Part shown: one piece after another, positions 34,046 to 42,226 of the stretch
Layout: each line of letters begins with the position of its first letter
Numbering within the stretch: position 1 is the stretch's first letter
Assembly (NCBI GenBank): GCA_009782175.1
Contig: WRKR01000008.1
Coordinates: 1-64,000, forward strand
DNA: 64,000 nucleotides
Direction: 5' to 3'
From: Cystobacterineae bacterium
Lineage (GTDB): Bacteria > Myxococcota > Myxococcia > Myxococcales > Myxococcaceae
The notes under the pieces: generated by a model
The model's input: the letters and a program-made list of their open reading frames with translations, nothing else
Told to the model about the DNA's origin: nothing
Database searches by the model: none
Program-made: the position numbers and the translations under genes

Positions 34046-34462
34046 ATGTGGACAACAGAAGTAAATCGCAAAACGACAGCGACAAAAGAACAGATTTGGA
34101 AACTTTGGGCAGACGTTCCTCATTGGAATGTTTGGGACAAAAATTTGGAAACTTCCGAACTTTTTGGAGGGTTTCAAACAGGAACAAAAGGAGCCTTGAA
34201 AGCAGTCGGCGGACCGAAAACAAAATTTGTGATGACTGAATGTACCGAGTTCAAGTCTTTTACAAATAGCAGTTTTTTGCCGCTCTGCAAAATGGACTTT
34301 ATTCATACAATGACCGAGACAAAAGACGGACTTGAAATTATTCATAAAATTGTAATGACAGGTTTGATGACTTTTTTCTTTTCAAAAGTTATTGGTAACA
34401 AAATCAAAGTCGGACTTCCTGTGGCAGTTGAAAAACTCATTGAAGTTGCAGAAATGAGATAA
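34046..34462 (+). CDS. SRPBCC-family (START-like) protein (cassette gene)
   Basis: The 138-residue product is MWTTEVNRKTTATKEQIWKL, then WADVPHWNVWDKNLETSELFG, GFQTGTKGALKAVGGP and a long C-terminal helix. This is the polyketide-cyclase/SRPBCC pattern, a ligand-binding barrel. It is AT-rich and bounded on both sides by attC-like sites (1 and 2), so it is a single-gene cassette. SRPBCC genes are common cassette cargo. Ligand unknown. Confidence 0.85.
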   Translation: MWTTEVNRKTTATKEQIWKLWADVPHWNVWDKNLETSELFGGFQTGTKGALKAVGGPKTKFVMTECTEFKSFTNSSFLPLCKMDFIHTMTETKDGLEIIHKIVMTGLMTFFFSKVIGNKIKVGLPVAVEKLIEVAEMR

Positions 34463-34498
34463 ATAATGGAAGGAATAGAGTTGGAACCGTAGAAATGC

Positions 34499-34632
34499 CA
34501 GCACATAACTGGCGGTTTGGCGCAACGGCGGCATTAACTCAACAGAAAAAACAATGAAAAATTGAGCATTTGTCGCCTGCAACAACGGCAGTGGAAGCCG
34601 CTGGTGCGCCAAGCCGCTGGGACGTTGTATGC
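34499..34632 (+). other. attC-like integron recombination site 2
   Basis: A site of about 134 bp begins with ACATAAC (RYYYAAC-like core) and an arm reading TGGCGGTTTGGCGCAACGG, and ends with GTGCGCCAAGCCGCTGGGA followed by GTTGTAT (GTTRRRY-like core). The two arms form an imperfect hairpin. It follows the SRPBCC gene by about 37 bp. Confidence 0.85.
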
Positions 34633-34703
34633 AAACAGGCGAGAGTGCAGTCGAGAAAGCTGTGAGAATGACAACAGAGTAGAGTAGTAATCGAAAAAGT
34701 AAT

Positions 34704-35261
34704 ATGAACGAAATAGAATTACAGTTACCAACGCTGCAACATAAGATAGCAGCAGAAAATTTCAAAAGAGAATTTTTGGAAATGCAGGAACCTGTCATAT
34801 ACGGGAGTGCATTGTTTGACAAAATGGACTATGAGCAATGGTTGACACTTAATACGAATAATCGTCAAGAAAGCACCGTTAGTATTGGTTGGGTTACAGC
34901 GACTACACTTTTTGCTGTTAGGAAACGAGACTTGAAAATAGTTGGCGTGATTGATATTCGGCACAATTTGGGAAATGAGTTTTTGGCGCAATATGGAGGT
35001 CATATGGGCTATTCAGTCCGTCCAAGCGAGAGAAAAAAGGGTTATGCGACAGAAATTTTGAAAATGGGAATTGAATACGCAAAATCGTTGAATATTGAAA
35101 AGTTAATGATAGCGTGTTTTTCAGATAACATACCGTCTATCAAAACGATAGAAAAGTGTGGCGGTGTCTTATCCGAGACAAAACCCTACACAGGTGGACA
35201 ACCCATAAATATTCCCAACTCGGAAGAAAAAATTGTAAACGTTTATTGGATTGACATATGA
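34704..35261 (+). CDS. GNAT-family N-acetyltransferase (cassette gene)
   Basis: The 185-residue product has the GNAT acetyl-CoA loop pattern GYSVRPSERKKGYATEIL and MIACFSDNIPSIKTIEKCGG in the conserved C-terminal part, and VGVIDIRH in the preceding strand. It is AT-rich and lies between attC-like sites 2 and 3 as a single-gene cassette. The target may be a drug, peptide or metabolite; nothing in sequence decides it. Confidence 0.9.
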   Translation: MNEIELQLPTLQHKIAAENFKREFLEMQEPVIYGSALFDKMDYEQWLTLNTNNRQESTVSIGWVTATTLFAVRKRDLKIVGVIDIRHNLGNEFLAQYGGHMGYSVRPSERKKGYATEILKMGIEYAKSLNIEKLMIACFSDNIPSIKTIEKCGGVLSETKPYTGGQPINIPNSEEKIVNVYWIDI

Positions 35262-35300
35262 ACTTTTTCGCCCTTTTTGACAGAGAGACGGAAAAATGCC

Positions 35301-35432
35301 TGACACACAACTAGCGCCTTGGCGCAACGGCGGCACCAACCGCACAGAAAAGTCAGTGGGAAATTAAACGTTTATCGCCCCCATCAACGGCAGTGGAAGC
35401 CGCCGCTGCGCCAAGCCGCTGGGACGTTGGCA
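35301..35432 (+). other. attC-like integron recombination site 3
   Basis: A site of about 132 bp begins with ACACAAC and the arm TAGCGCCTTGGCGCAACGG and ends with GCTGCGCCAAGCCGCTGGGA and GTTGGCAGC. It has the same middle and right arm as sites 1 and 2, including CGGCAGTGGAAGCCGCCG. It follows the GNAT gene by 39 bp. Confidence 0.85.
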
Positions 35433-35491
35433 GCAATGCGGGCGGCAGTGCGCTGAGACAACGAAACACGAATGATGAATTGCAGAAAAAT

Positions 35492-36130
35492 ATGACAATT
35501 TTCCAATATGGAGAGGAAGAAGTCGAATATTTAAAGAGAGCCGACAAAAAGTTAGCGGCTGTTATTGACCAAGTAGGTATGATACAAAGAGCAGTCAACC
35601 CCGACCTTTTTTCTGCACTTCTACATTCTATTGTTGGTCAGCAAATTTCAACCAAAGCGCACCAAACCATTTGGGAACGAATGAAAAAAGAATTAGGGGA
35701 AATTTCACCTGTTGTCATTGATAGTCTGCCATTAGAAAAAATACAACAATTTGGCATTTCATTCAGGAAAGCGGGCTATATCAAATCAGCGGCGCAAAAA
35801 ATTATAACCAAAGAGTTTGATATACACGCGCTTCATTCAATGTCTGACGAAGAAGTTTGTGCCAAACTTTCCGAATTAAACGGTGTTGGCCTATGGACAG
35901 CCGAAATGTTGATGATATTTTCAATGCAACGCCCCAATGTGTTAAGTTATGGAGACTTGGCAATTCTTCGAGGACTGCGAATGGTATATCACCACCGAAA
36001 AATTGACAAAGAAAAATTTAACAAATATTGGAAACGCTATACGCCTTATGCCTCGGTTGCAAGTTTGTATTTGTGGGCAGTAGCAGGTGGAGCAATTGAC
36101 GGTTTTGCACCTAAAAAAACAAATAAATGA
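35492..36130 (+). CDS. DNA-3-methyladenine glycosylase/AlkA-like HhH-GPD protein (cassette gene)
   Basis: The 212-residue product has SIVGQQISTKAH, helix-hairpin-helix LNGVGLWTAEML and the catalytic-Asp segment VLSYGDLAILRG, which are the AlkA/HhH-GPD features for excision of alkylated bases. From ATG 35492 the frame is AT-rich. It follows attC-like site 3 by 60 bp. The stop (36128-36130) overlaps the ATG at 36127 of the next frame, but that gene's better start is at 36184. A DNA-repair gene as cassette cargo is plausible but unusual. Confidence 0.88.
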   Translation: MTIFQYGEEEVEYLKRADKKLAAVIDQVGMIQRAVNPDLFSALLHSIVGQQISTKAHQTIWERMKKELGEISPVVIDSLPLEKIQQFGISFRKAGYIKSAAQKIITKEFDIHALHSMSDEEVCAKLSELNGVGLWTAEMLMIFSMQRPNVLSYGDLAILRGLRMVYHHRKIDKEKFNKYWKRYTPYASVASLYLWAVAGGAIDGFAPKKTNK

Positions 36131-36183
36131 TAACGATATGGAACGGGAAAACGAACCGATTGAAAAAAGAAAAAACCAACGAT

Positions 36184-36831
36184 ATGAACAGTGACATAAA
36201 CAACCCAAACCCAAATACAAAATATCCTGTGCCAAATATTGATACGGTTTGTTATATAAAGCCGCTTATCAAAAATCCGAATGTGATTGTTGGCGATTTC
36301 ACATATTTTAGTGATGACGAAAACCCCGAAGATTTTGAGCGGCATATCACGCATTTTTATGATTTCTATGACGACAAGTTGATTATCGGAAAATTTTGTC
36401 AGATAGCCAAAGGGGTTATTTTTATGATGAATGGCGCAAATCATAAAATGAATGCGTTTAGCACTTATCCATTTTATATTTTCGAGGGTTGGGGTGCAAA
36501 AATTCCGCCAATTAACGAATTTCCATTAAAAGGCGATACCGTTATTGGTAACGATGTTTGGATTGGCGAAAATTCTACGGTTTTAGCAGGTGCAAAAATT
36601 GGAGATGGTGCAATTATTGGTGCTCATAGCGTCGTGGCAAGCGATGTAGAGCCATATACTATTGTGTGCGGAAATCCTGCAAAACCAATACGCAAACGCT
36701 TTGACAAAGAAACTGTTGACTTTTTGCTCAAACTGCAATGGTGGAATTGGAGTATTGAGAAAATAAAACAAAATATTGATATTCTTTCAAACGCAGACAT
36801 GGAAAAATTGAAAACCATTGAATACCCATGA
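36184..36831 (+). CDS. Xenobiotic acetyltransferase, Vat/CatB hexapeptide type (cassette gene)
   Basis: The 215-residue product is a left-handed beta-helix acetyltransferase: NPNTKYPVPNIDTV and KNPNVIVGDFTYFSD at the start, the His-bearing segment NGANHKMNAFSTYPF (catalytic His region of Vat/CatB enzymes), and hexapeptide turns DTVIGNDVWIGENS and AKIGDGAIIGAHS, ending CGNPAKPIRKRF. This family acetylates streptogramin A or chloramphenicol, but many members have no proven drug substrate. ATG 36184 matches the family N-terminus; ATG 36127 overlaps the previous stop. AT-rich cassette cargo shared with the AlkA-like gene. Confidence 0.88.
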   Translation: MNSDINNPNPNTKYPVPNIDTVCYIKPLIKNPNVIVGDFTYFSDDENPEDFERHITHFYDFYDDKLIIGKFCQIAKGVIFMMNGANHKMNAFSTYPFYIFEGWGAKIPPINEFPLKGDTVIGNDVWIGENSTVLAGAKIGDGAIIGAHSVVASDVEPYTIVCGNPAKPIRKRFDKETVDFLLKLQWWNWSIEKIKQNIDILSNADMEKLKTIEYP

Positions 36832-36841
36832 ATTAGACAAA

Positions 36842-36890
36842 AAATGCCAGCCTGCAACGGGTGGTTGGGCGAAATTGGGGTTATCAACCG
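36842..36890 (+). other. attC-like half site (partial)
   Basis: After the acetyltransferase gene, CAACGGGTGGTTGGGCGAAA resembles the left arm of the preceding sites (compare CAACTGGCGGTTTGGCGC). A right arm is not found; the stretch runs into the 3' end of the GLUG gene. Probably a truncated or diverged site marking the right edge of the cassette cluster. Confidence 0.4.
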
Positions 36891-36892
36891 GT

Positions 36893-38668
36893 TTATTCCC
36901 AAAAGAGAAGGGGATAGCCGCCGCCAGCGGGCATCTTCCATGTTGAAGAAAACTCCCAACCAAGGCCGCCCGGTGCAGGCTCAGCATAGGTGGACAATGC
37001 CCTCAATGCCTCGCTTGTCTTGGCCTCGCCATTTTCAGCAGAATCGCCAACTGGGTTGCCGTCCAAACCCAGCAGCCCTTCCCACGCAACATTGCTCTCC
37101 ACGGTAGCCCCGCCAATAAAACCCACCACGCGCCCCCAGTGCCCTGTGGCCCCTGTAAGGTGGATGGAAGAGTTTATGGCGACGCAGTGGCTTAGGGTGG
37201 TGCGCTCCCGCATGTCTCCTGCAATGCCGCCTGCACTGTCTCTCGCACGGATCTCCCCCGTGCTATAGCTGTTGGTTATGGTGCTGTCGTCCTCTATAAG
37301 CCCCACAATGCCGCCTGCACTCACCCTTTCCGCTTCATCAGCTGCAGCTGTTGCCGGCCCTGTGCTATAATTGTTGCTTAGGGTACTTCGGGTTACGTAG
37401 CCCGCTATGCCGCCAGCACGCAATTGCGCATGCACTTCCCCCACGTTGTAGCTGCTGCTGAGGGTGCTTCCCCATATCTTCCCCGCAATGCCGCCTGCAT
37501 AGTCGGCACCCCTCGCCTTTCCCGTGTTATATGTTTTGGTTATGGCGCTGTGGCTCATGCGTCCCACAATGCCACCGGCAAAAGTCGCCGCAATGTTTCC
37601 TGTGTTGTAGCTGCCACTTATGGTGCTTTCCCCATCCATGTCCCCCGCAATGCCGCCTGCAACTCCAGCCACCAGCTCCAGCTCCCCTGTGTTATGGCTG
37701 TTGGTTAGGGTGCTGTTTTCCCACATATGTCCGACAATGCCGCCTGCACAGCCCTGGCCACTCAGCTCCACTGCGCTATTGCTGCCAATGAGGGTGCTTT
37801 CCCGCATTTCCCCCACAATGCCGCCGGCTACGCCCTCTCGAACATCTCCCCACACCTCAACCCTCCCGGGTGCACTCACTTTCCCCGTGCTATAACTATT
37901 GCTTAGGGTGCTTGCTACCATGTTTGCCGCTATGCTGCCCACAATATGCTCTCCGTGCAGCTCCACATTTTCCAGTGCAATGTTGCTGAGCTGGGCGCCG
38001 TTGAGGTAGCCAAACAAGCCGACGTTGTCTTCTGTTCCGCTGCGAATTGTCAAATGCTCTATTGTGTGGCCCTTGCCGTCGAAGCTGCCGGTGAAGGGGC
38101 TGTCCTCTGTGCCTATTGGCACCCAGTTGCTTTGGTTTGTCGCAGGAGGGGGCAGCCTGAGGTTTTCTGTCAGTTGGTAGTGCAAAGTTAACCCATGGGG
38201 GGTGCGGGCATAGGTGTTGAAGGCTTCCATGTTCTCCTGCTCCACCGGAATGGGGCGGTTTTTTTCCTGTCCATCCATAATGGAAACGTGGGTGCTTGGG
38301 GTTTCGTCGGCATGGGTTGTACCTGTCAAGGTGAGGTGGATGCTCGCCAAGCCCTCGGCAAACGTTGTTTCTCCGTCATAACGGACGGTGACAACAAAGT
38401 TTTTGCTGCCCTCTGCAAAGCTGCTTTCCACCCCAAACGAGAGCCCTGTCACCGGGCCTATGCTCAACTCTGCCTCTTCTGCGTCAGCGCTGTTAAGCAC
38501 AACACTAAAAGTGGTGGAAGTATTGAGGGGTGAGAGCGTTTTGGCTTCAGGCACAATGTGAATGCTGTGCTCAACAAGGCTGGGCACCTTGGGCTCCTCT
38601 GGGGAGCAAGCACTCCAAAATATGCCCAACAGCAGGGTACACAGCATGCCAAGGCGAGAGTGTTTCAT
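36893..38668 (-). CDS. GLUG-motif repeat lipoprotein
   Basis: From ATG 38668 the product is 591 residues with a lipobox in LLGIFWSACSPEEP. After a Ca-beta-like N-terminal domain (HIVPEAKTLSPLNTSTTFSV) there are about a dozen GLUG-like repeats with AGGIVG, AGGIAG and STLSNSYSTG, which form a beta-helix seen in surface-associated proteins and adhesins. The repeats have degenerate DNA. It reads toward the cassette cluster and its last codons overlap the junction. Function is inferred to be surface binding. Confidence 0.85.
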   Translation of the reverse strand: MKHSRLGMLCTLLLGIFWSACSPEEPKVPSLVEHSIHIVPEAKTLSPLNTSTTFSVVLNSADAEEAELSIGPVTGLSFGVESSFAEGSKNFVVTVRYDGETTFAEGLASIHLTLTGTTHADETPSTHVSIMDGQEKNRPIPVEQENMEAFNTYARTPHGLTLHYQLTENLRLPPPATNQSNWVPIGTEDSPFTGSFDGKGHTIEHLTIRSGTEDNVGLFGYLNGAQLSNIALENVELHGEHIVGSIAANMVASTLSNSYSTGKVSAPGRVEVWGDVREGVAGGIVGEMRESTLIGSNSAVELSGQGCAGGIVGHMWENSTLTNSHNTGELELVAGVAGGIAGDMDGESTISGSYNTGNIAATFAGGIVGRMSHSAITKTYNTGKARGADYAGGIAGKIWGSTLSSSYNVGEVHAQLRAGGIAGYVTRSTLSNNYSTGPATAAADEAERVSAGGIVGLIEDDSTITNSYSTGEIRARDSAGGIAGDMRERTTLSHCVAINSSIHLTGATGHWGRVVGFIGGATVESNVAWEGLLGLDGNPVGDSAENGEAKTSEALRALSTYAEPAPGGLGWEFSSTWKMPAGGGYPLLFWE

Positions 38669-38899
38669 CAAAACCTCATGGTGAAGGAGGGCATTGGTGG
38701 CTTTGTGTTTTTTGGCATTTCCCATGTTGGAATACCATTCTATACAGCTTCAGTTCCTCTCCTACAACGCCACCTCCTCTCCTGCAACTCAATGTGTTGT
38801 ATGGTGTACAAAGCCCTGAACAATGCCGGGGAGGTACCATTTGGAATGAGAGCCATGCTTTCCTGACGGAGCCTGGACAGGAGTGCTGCCTGGCCGCAC

Positions 38900-39199
38900 T
38901 TGAGGCAGCCCCACCGCCATAGGTGCCCACGTGCACATTGGCAGAGCTCTATAGCCAACGAACCGAGCAACGCCATTGCCATAGCCAACTATGCGAAAAT
39001 AAACATTCCAACTGCCTATGCCTATGAGGGCATGTGGCTGCGTTCCCCGGGCGATCTGCCCAATACAGCGGCCTCTCTAAGCAACAGTTTTAATACGTCT
39101 ATTCCCGGAAGGGTTTTTCAAGACGCATTAGATGGGCGTGGGCTTGTCTATCCAGCTGTATGGGTGGACGAATACATTTTCGCGGATGACTCTCCCTGA
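38900..39199 (+). pseudogene. DUF6273-type surface-domain fragment
   Basis: The frame has IANYAKINIP, MWLRSPGDLPNTAA and VYPAVWVDEYIF, the order of the C-terminal part of the DUF6273 (major-paralogous) domain of surface proteins, which reads YAK...WLRSPG...A...RPAVWVD. Upstream the frame is broken and no start or full N-terminus is seen, so it is a degraded 3' remnant. The start coordinate is only the limit of the open frame. It is native-like in composition. Confidence 0.45.
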
Positions 39200-39398
39200 A
39201 AATAAAACCGGCCTAAGGCCCCTATTTCAGGTTTAGGCATCTGCCCAGGTCGGTTGTTGTGTTGTGGGCTGTGCAAATTTTGCTGTCAGAGCAGGGGTTG
39301 TTGTCAACGCATTCGGGTTGACAGCTGCTGCCAATGTCCAAAAAAATGTAGATGAACTCACCAGTGAGCTGCCGTTTCATGGCGGCTTGGGTGCAAGC

Positions 39399-39908
39399 TT
39401 AGGCGGTTGTGCTCAAGCTCCCCGGCACGTGTTTGCGAACAAGCGACAGGAATTGCTCGTGTTGTTCAGCGCTTGAGAACACTCGCGTAGGAATAACGGT
39501 GTACATTCGAGGTCCGTAGATGAGGAGGAGGATGCGCTTATTCTCAAGGACATGCGTATAGTGGCTCCAGGCCAGCTTGGACTCTAGCGAGCTCGTCTTA
39601 AAGTGAATTCCGGAATCCGAAAAGCTCAGATGGTATTTTTCCAAGAACTTGGGGTTGCGTTTGAAGAAGAACCGAATTTGGAGCGTGCGAAACGACAGCA
39701 GGTTGAACCACTCAAGGAGGGCCAGAGGGAAGCAAGCCACAGTCCACCAGCTTAGGCCGATCAGCGAAATGAGGAGGACGCCGAAGAGGAGCAAGAGGAT
39801 GGCAACCCCCTTGTCTACCTTGGACCAGAAAGTAGAACGATAATAGAGGCGATCTGCTGCCAGGTGCTCGGCCAACCTGTTATCAAATTCGAGAATGACG
39901 GGGTTCAT
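39399..39908 (-). CDS. YcxB-like membrane protein
   Basis: From ATG 39908 the product is 169 residues with two adjacent membrane helices (GVAILLLLFGVLLISLIGLS and WWTVACFPLALLEWFNLL) and a C-terminal cytoplasmic part with the YcxB pattern: FSDSGIHFKTSS, AWSHYTHVLENKRILLL, MYTVIPTRVFSSAEQHEQF. YcxB-family function is unknown. The codon use is mixed. It lies beside a degraded region and upstream of topB. Family assignment is fair, role unknown. Confidence 0.75.
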   Translation of the reverse strand: MNPVILEFDNRLAEHLAADRLYYRSTFWSKVDKGVAILLLLFGVLLISLIGLSWWTVACFPLALLEWFNLLSFRTLQIRFFFKRNPKFLEKYHLSFSDSGIHFKTSSLESKLAWSHYTHVLENKRILLLIYGPRMYTVIPTRVFSSAEQHEQFLSLVRKHVPGSLSTTA

Positions 39909-40091
39909 GATCGTGCTCTGCGTGCCTGACGTCAAAATTCAAACCAAAATTGAAGTAGCCAATGTATGCGCCACAATATGAGGCCGGGCCTAAAAACCAT
40001 CAAAGTTTCCTTTTTTGCTGAATTGCTTTCAACCTTTTTCCAATGAAAACTTCAATCCACCCCATGCTGAATGGTTAGAAAGGAGAGTGTT

Positions 40092-42131
40092 ATGCGACTT
40101 TTTATTGCCGAAAAACCCTCCGTAGCCAAAGCCATTGCCGGGGAGCTGGGTATCAGTGGCAAGGGGGATGGTTATATCCAATGTGGCAACACCCTTTTAA
40201 CGTGGTGCTTTGGGCATATGCTGGTGTTGGCGGAGCCTGATGAATATACGCCGGATGATCTGCCGCGCGGCAAATCCGGCAAGAAATTTTGGCGCGTGGA
40301 AGAGTTGCCCATCATCCCCAAAACATGGCTGCTCAAACCTAAAGCTGAGGCCCAAAAGCAGCTGGCTGTTATTGGCAAGTTGCTCAAAAAAGCCGAAGTC
40401 ATTGTCAACGCTGGCGACCCCGACCGCGAGGGACAACTGCTTGTTGACGAGGTGCTGGAGCATTTTCAAAACAGCAAACCCGTGCGCCGCTTTTGGGTGT
40501 CGGCGCAAGACGCTGTTTCCATTAAACGTGGGCTGGAGGCCTTAAAGGACAATGCTGCTTTTCACGGCTGGGCTGAGGCTGCTCGAGGGCGACAACAGGC
40601 CGATTGGTTGATGGGGATGAACCTCAGCCGTGCTTTTACGCTGCGCGCTCAGCGCGGTGGCTCGCGCACCTTGCTCACTGTGGGCCGCGTGCAGACACCA
40701 ACGTTGGCTCTCGTCGTCGCGCGTGACAGAGACATTGAGGCTTTCAAGCCAGTGCCTTTTCACACCATAAAGGCTGTGGTGCAGCATGCCCATGGCAGCT
40801 TTAGCGCTGCATGGAAAGCAAAGGAGGAGCAGGTTGGTTTGGACAGCGAAGGCAGGCTTGTTGACACTGCCCTCGCCGATGCTTTGGTGGCCGCCGTCAA
40901 AAACCAAGCAGGCCATATTGTTGCTTATAAGCAAGAGGCGAAAAAGCAAAACCAGCCGTTGGCCTTTGCCCTCTCTGATATAACAGCCCTGGCCTCATCC
41001 AAGTTGGGTTATAGCGCCGAGGACACATTAAAAGCCTGCCAGGCGCTTTATGAGACGCACAAACTCACCTCATACCCGCGTACAGATTGCGCCTATTTGC
41101 CCAACTCCCAGCACGCCGATGCTCCCCACATTTTGGAGGCCATTAAACACGTCAACCCCGAGCTGGCTGAGCTGGTGGATGGTGCAGATCCACGCATTCA
41201 ATCGAAAACCTGGGATGACTCAAAGGTGAGTGCCCACCATGGCATTGTCCCCACCATGCACAAAGCAAACAAAGCCAACCTCAATGAGCGCGAGCGCAAC
41301 ATTTATGAGTTTATTGTGCGCGCATATGTGGCACAGTTTTATCCGCTGCATGAATATATGCAAACCACCGTGGGCCTGGAAATTGCGGGCGAAAACTTTG
41401 CCGCCAGCGGCAAGCGGGTTATGCGCAACGGCTGGCGCGAGGTATATACGGTGCTTGAAGAGGAAACCGCAAACAACCCTACACAGGCATTGCCTCCGAT
41501 CCGGCAGGGCGACGCTATAACTTGCACAGAAGCTATTCGGCGAGATGCCAAAACAAAACCACCACCGCGCTTTACGGAGGGCACGCTCATTCGCGCGATG
41601 GAGAACATCCACAAATTTGTCAATGACGCGGAACACAAAAAAATGTTGAGAGAAGGTGACGGCATTGGCACGGCGGCCACGCGCGCGACCATTATTTCAG
41701 AGTTGAAGCGGCGCGGGTTTTTGTCATTGAAGGGCAAACAGCTTATAAGCACAACGCTGGGGCGAAGCGCCGTTGATGCGCTGCCGGATCTTGTCAAAAG
41801 CCCTGTGCTCACCGCACTCAATGAGCGCATGTTGAAAGGTATAGAGCAGGGCACTGCCAACTTTGCTGAATTTGTTTCCAAGCAAGAGGCTTTCATTCGA
41901 GAGCAAGTAGCCCTGGCCAACGACGGGGCTGTGAGTGAGCGGGCCTCTGTCTCTGCACTCTACAAATGCACGGCCTGCGCCAGTGGCTTGGTTCGACGTG
42001 CCTCAAAAAACAAAAAAGGGCACCATTGGTGGGGGTGCAGCCATTTCCCCGCATGCAAACAAAGCTATTTCGACCTCAAAGGCCAACCCGACTATAGCAG
42101 TGGTCGCAACGGCCCATCCAAGCAACCCTGA
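40092..42131 (+). CDS. topB: DNA topoisomerase III
   Basis: Type IA topoisomerase, relaxes and decatenates DNA. From ATG 40092 (AGGAGAG upstream) the product is 679 residues: TOPRIM EKPSVAKAIA and the acidic DPDREGQLL, LMGMNLSRAFT, GRVQTPTLAL, the active-site Tyr segment TSYPRTDCAY, EGDGIGTAATRATII, and one C-terminal zinc-ribbon-like Cys set (CTACASG with WGCSHFPACK). Length and single zinc unit resemble TopB/TraE-type enzymes. No partner genes are visible. Convergent with purC, 95 bp apart. Location beside accessory genes allows a mobile origin, but nothing proves it. Confidence 0.94.
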   Translation: MRLFIAEKPSVAKAIAGELGISGKGDGYIQCGNTLLTWCFGHMLVLAEPDEYTPDDLPRGKSGKKFWRVEELPIIPKTWLLKPKAEAQKQLAVIGKLLKKAEVIVNAGDPDREGQLLVDEVLEHFQNSKPVRRFWVSAQDAVSIKRGLEALKDNAAFHGWAEAARGRQQADWLMGMNLSRAFTLRAQRGGSRTLLTVGRVQTPTLALVVARDRDIEAFKPVPFHTIKAVVQHAHGSFSAAWKAKEEQVGLDSEGRLVDTALADALVAAVKNQAGHIVAYKQEAKKQNQPLAFALSDITALASSKLGYSAEDTLKACQALYETHKLTSYPRTDCAYLPNSQHADAPHILEAIKHVNPELAELVDGADPRIQSKTWDDSKVSAHHGIVPTMHKANKANLNERERNIYEFIVRAYVAQFYPLHEYMQTTVGLEIAGENFAASGKRVMRNGWREVYTVLEEETANNPTQALPPIRQGDAITCTEAIRRDAKTKPPPRFTEGTLIRAMENIHKFVNDAEHKKMLREGDGIGTAATRATIISELKRRGFLSLKGKQLISTTLGRSAVDALPDLVKSPVLTALNERMLKGIEQGTANFAEFVSKQEAFIREQVALANDGAVSERASVSALYKCTACASGLVRRASKNKKGHHWWGCSHFPACKQSYFDLKGQPDYSSGRNGPSKQP

Positions 42132-42226
42132 GAGAGGCCAGTGCTCAGGCACTCAAGCCAACGCCTCGTTTGGGGGCGCCAGGCTATGGGTTTTGAGGCA
42201 TAGAGCAGTGGAATAGGCAGATAGGT

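Noticed and set aside
28600-37000. Integrase (intI) or transposase gene in the accessory region.
   Set aside because: None of the frames there shows tyrosine-recombinase or DDE motifs; if an integrase exists it is outside the window.
39264-39476. 70-residue plus-strand frame antisense to and beyond the YcxB-like gene.
   Set aside because: No ribosome site, overlaps the end of the YcxB-like gene, and has no family features.
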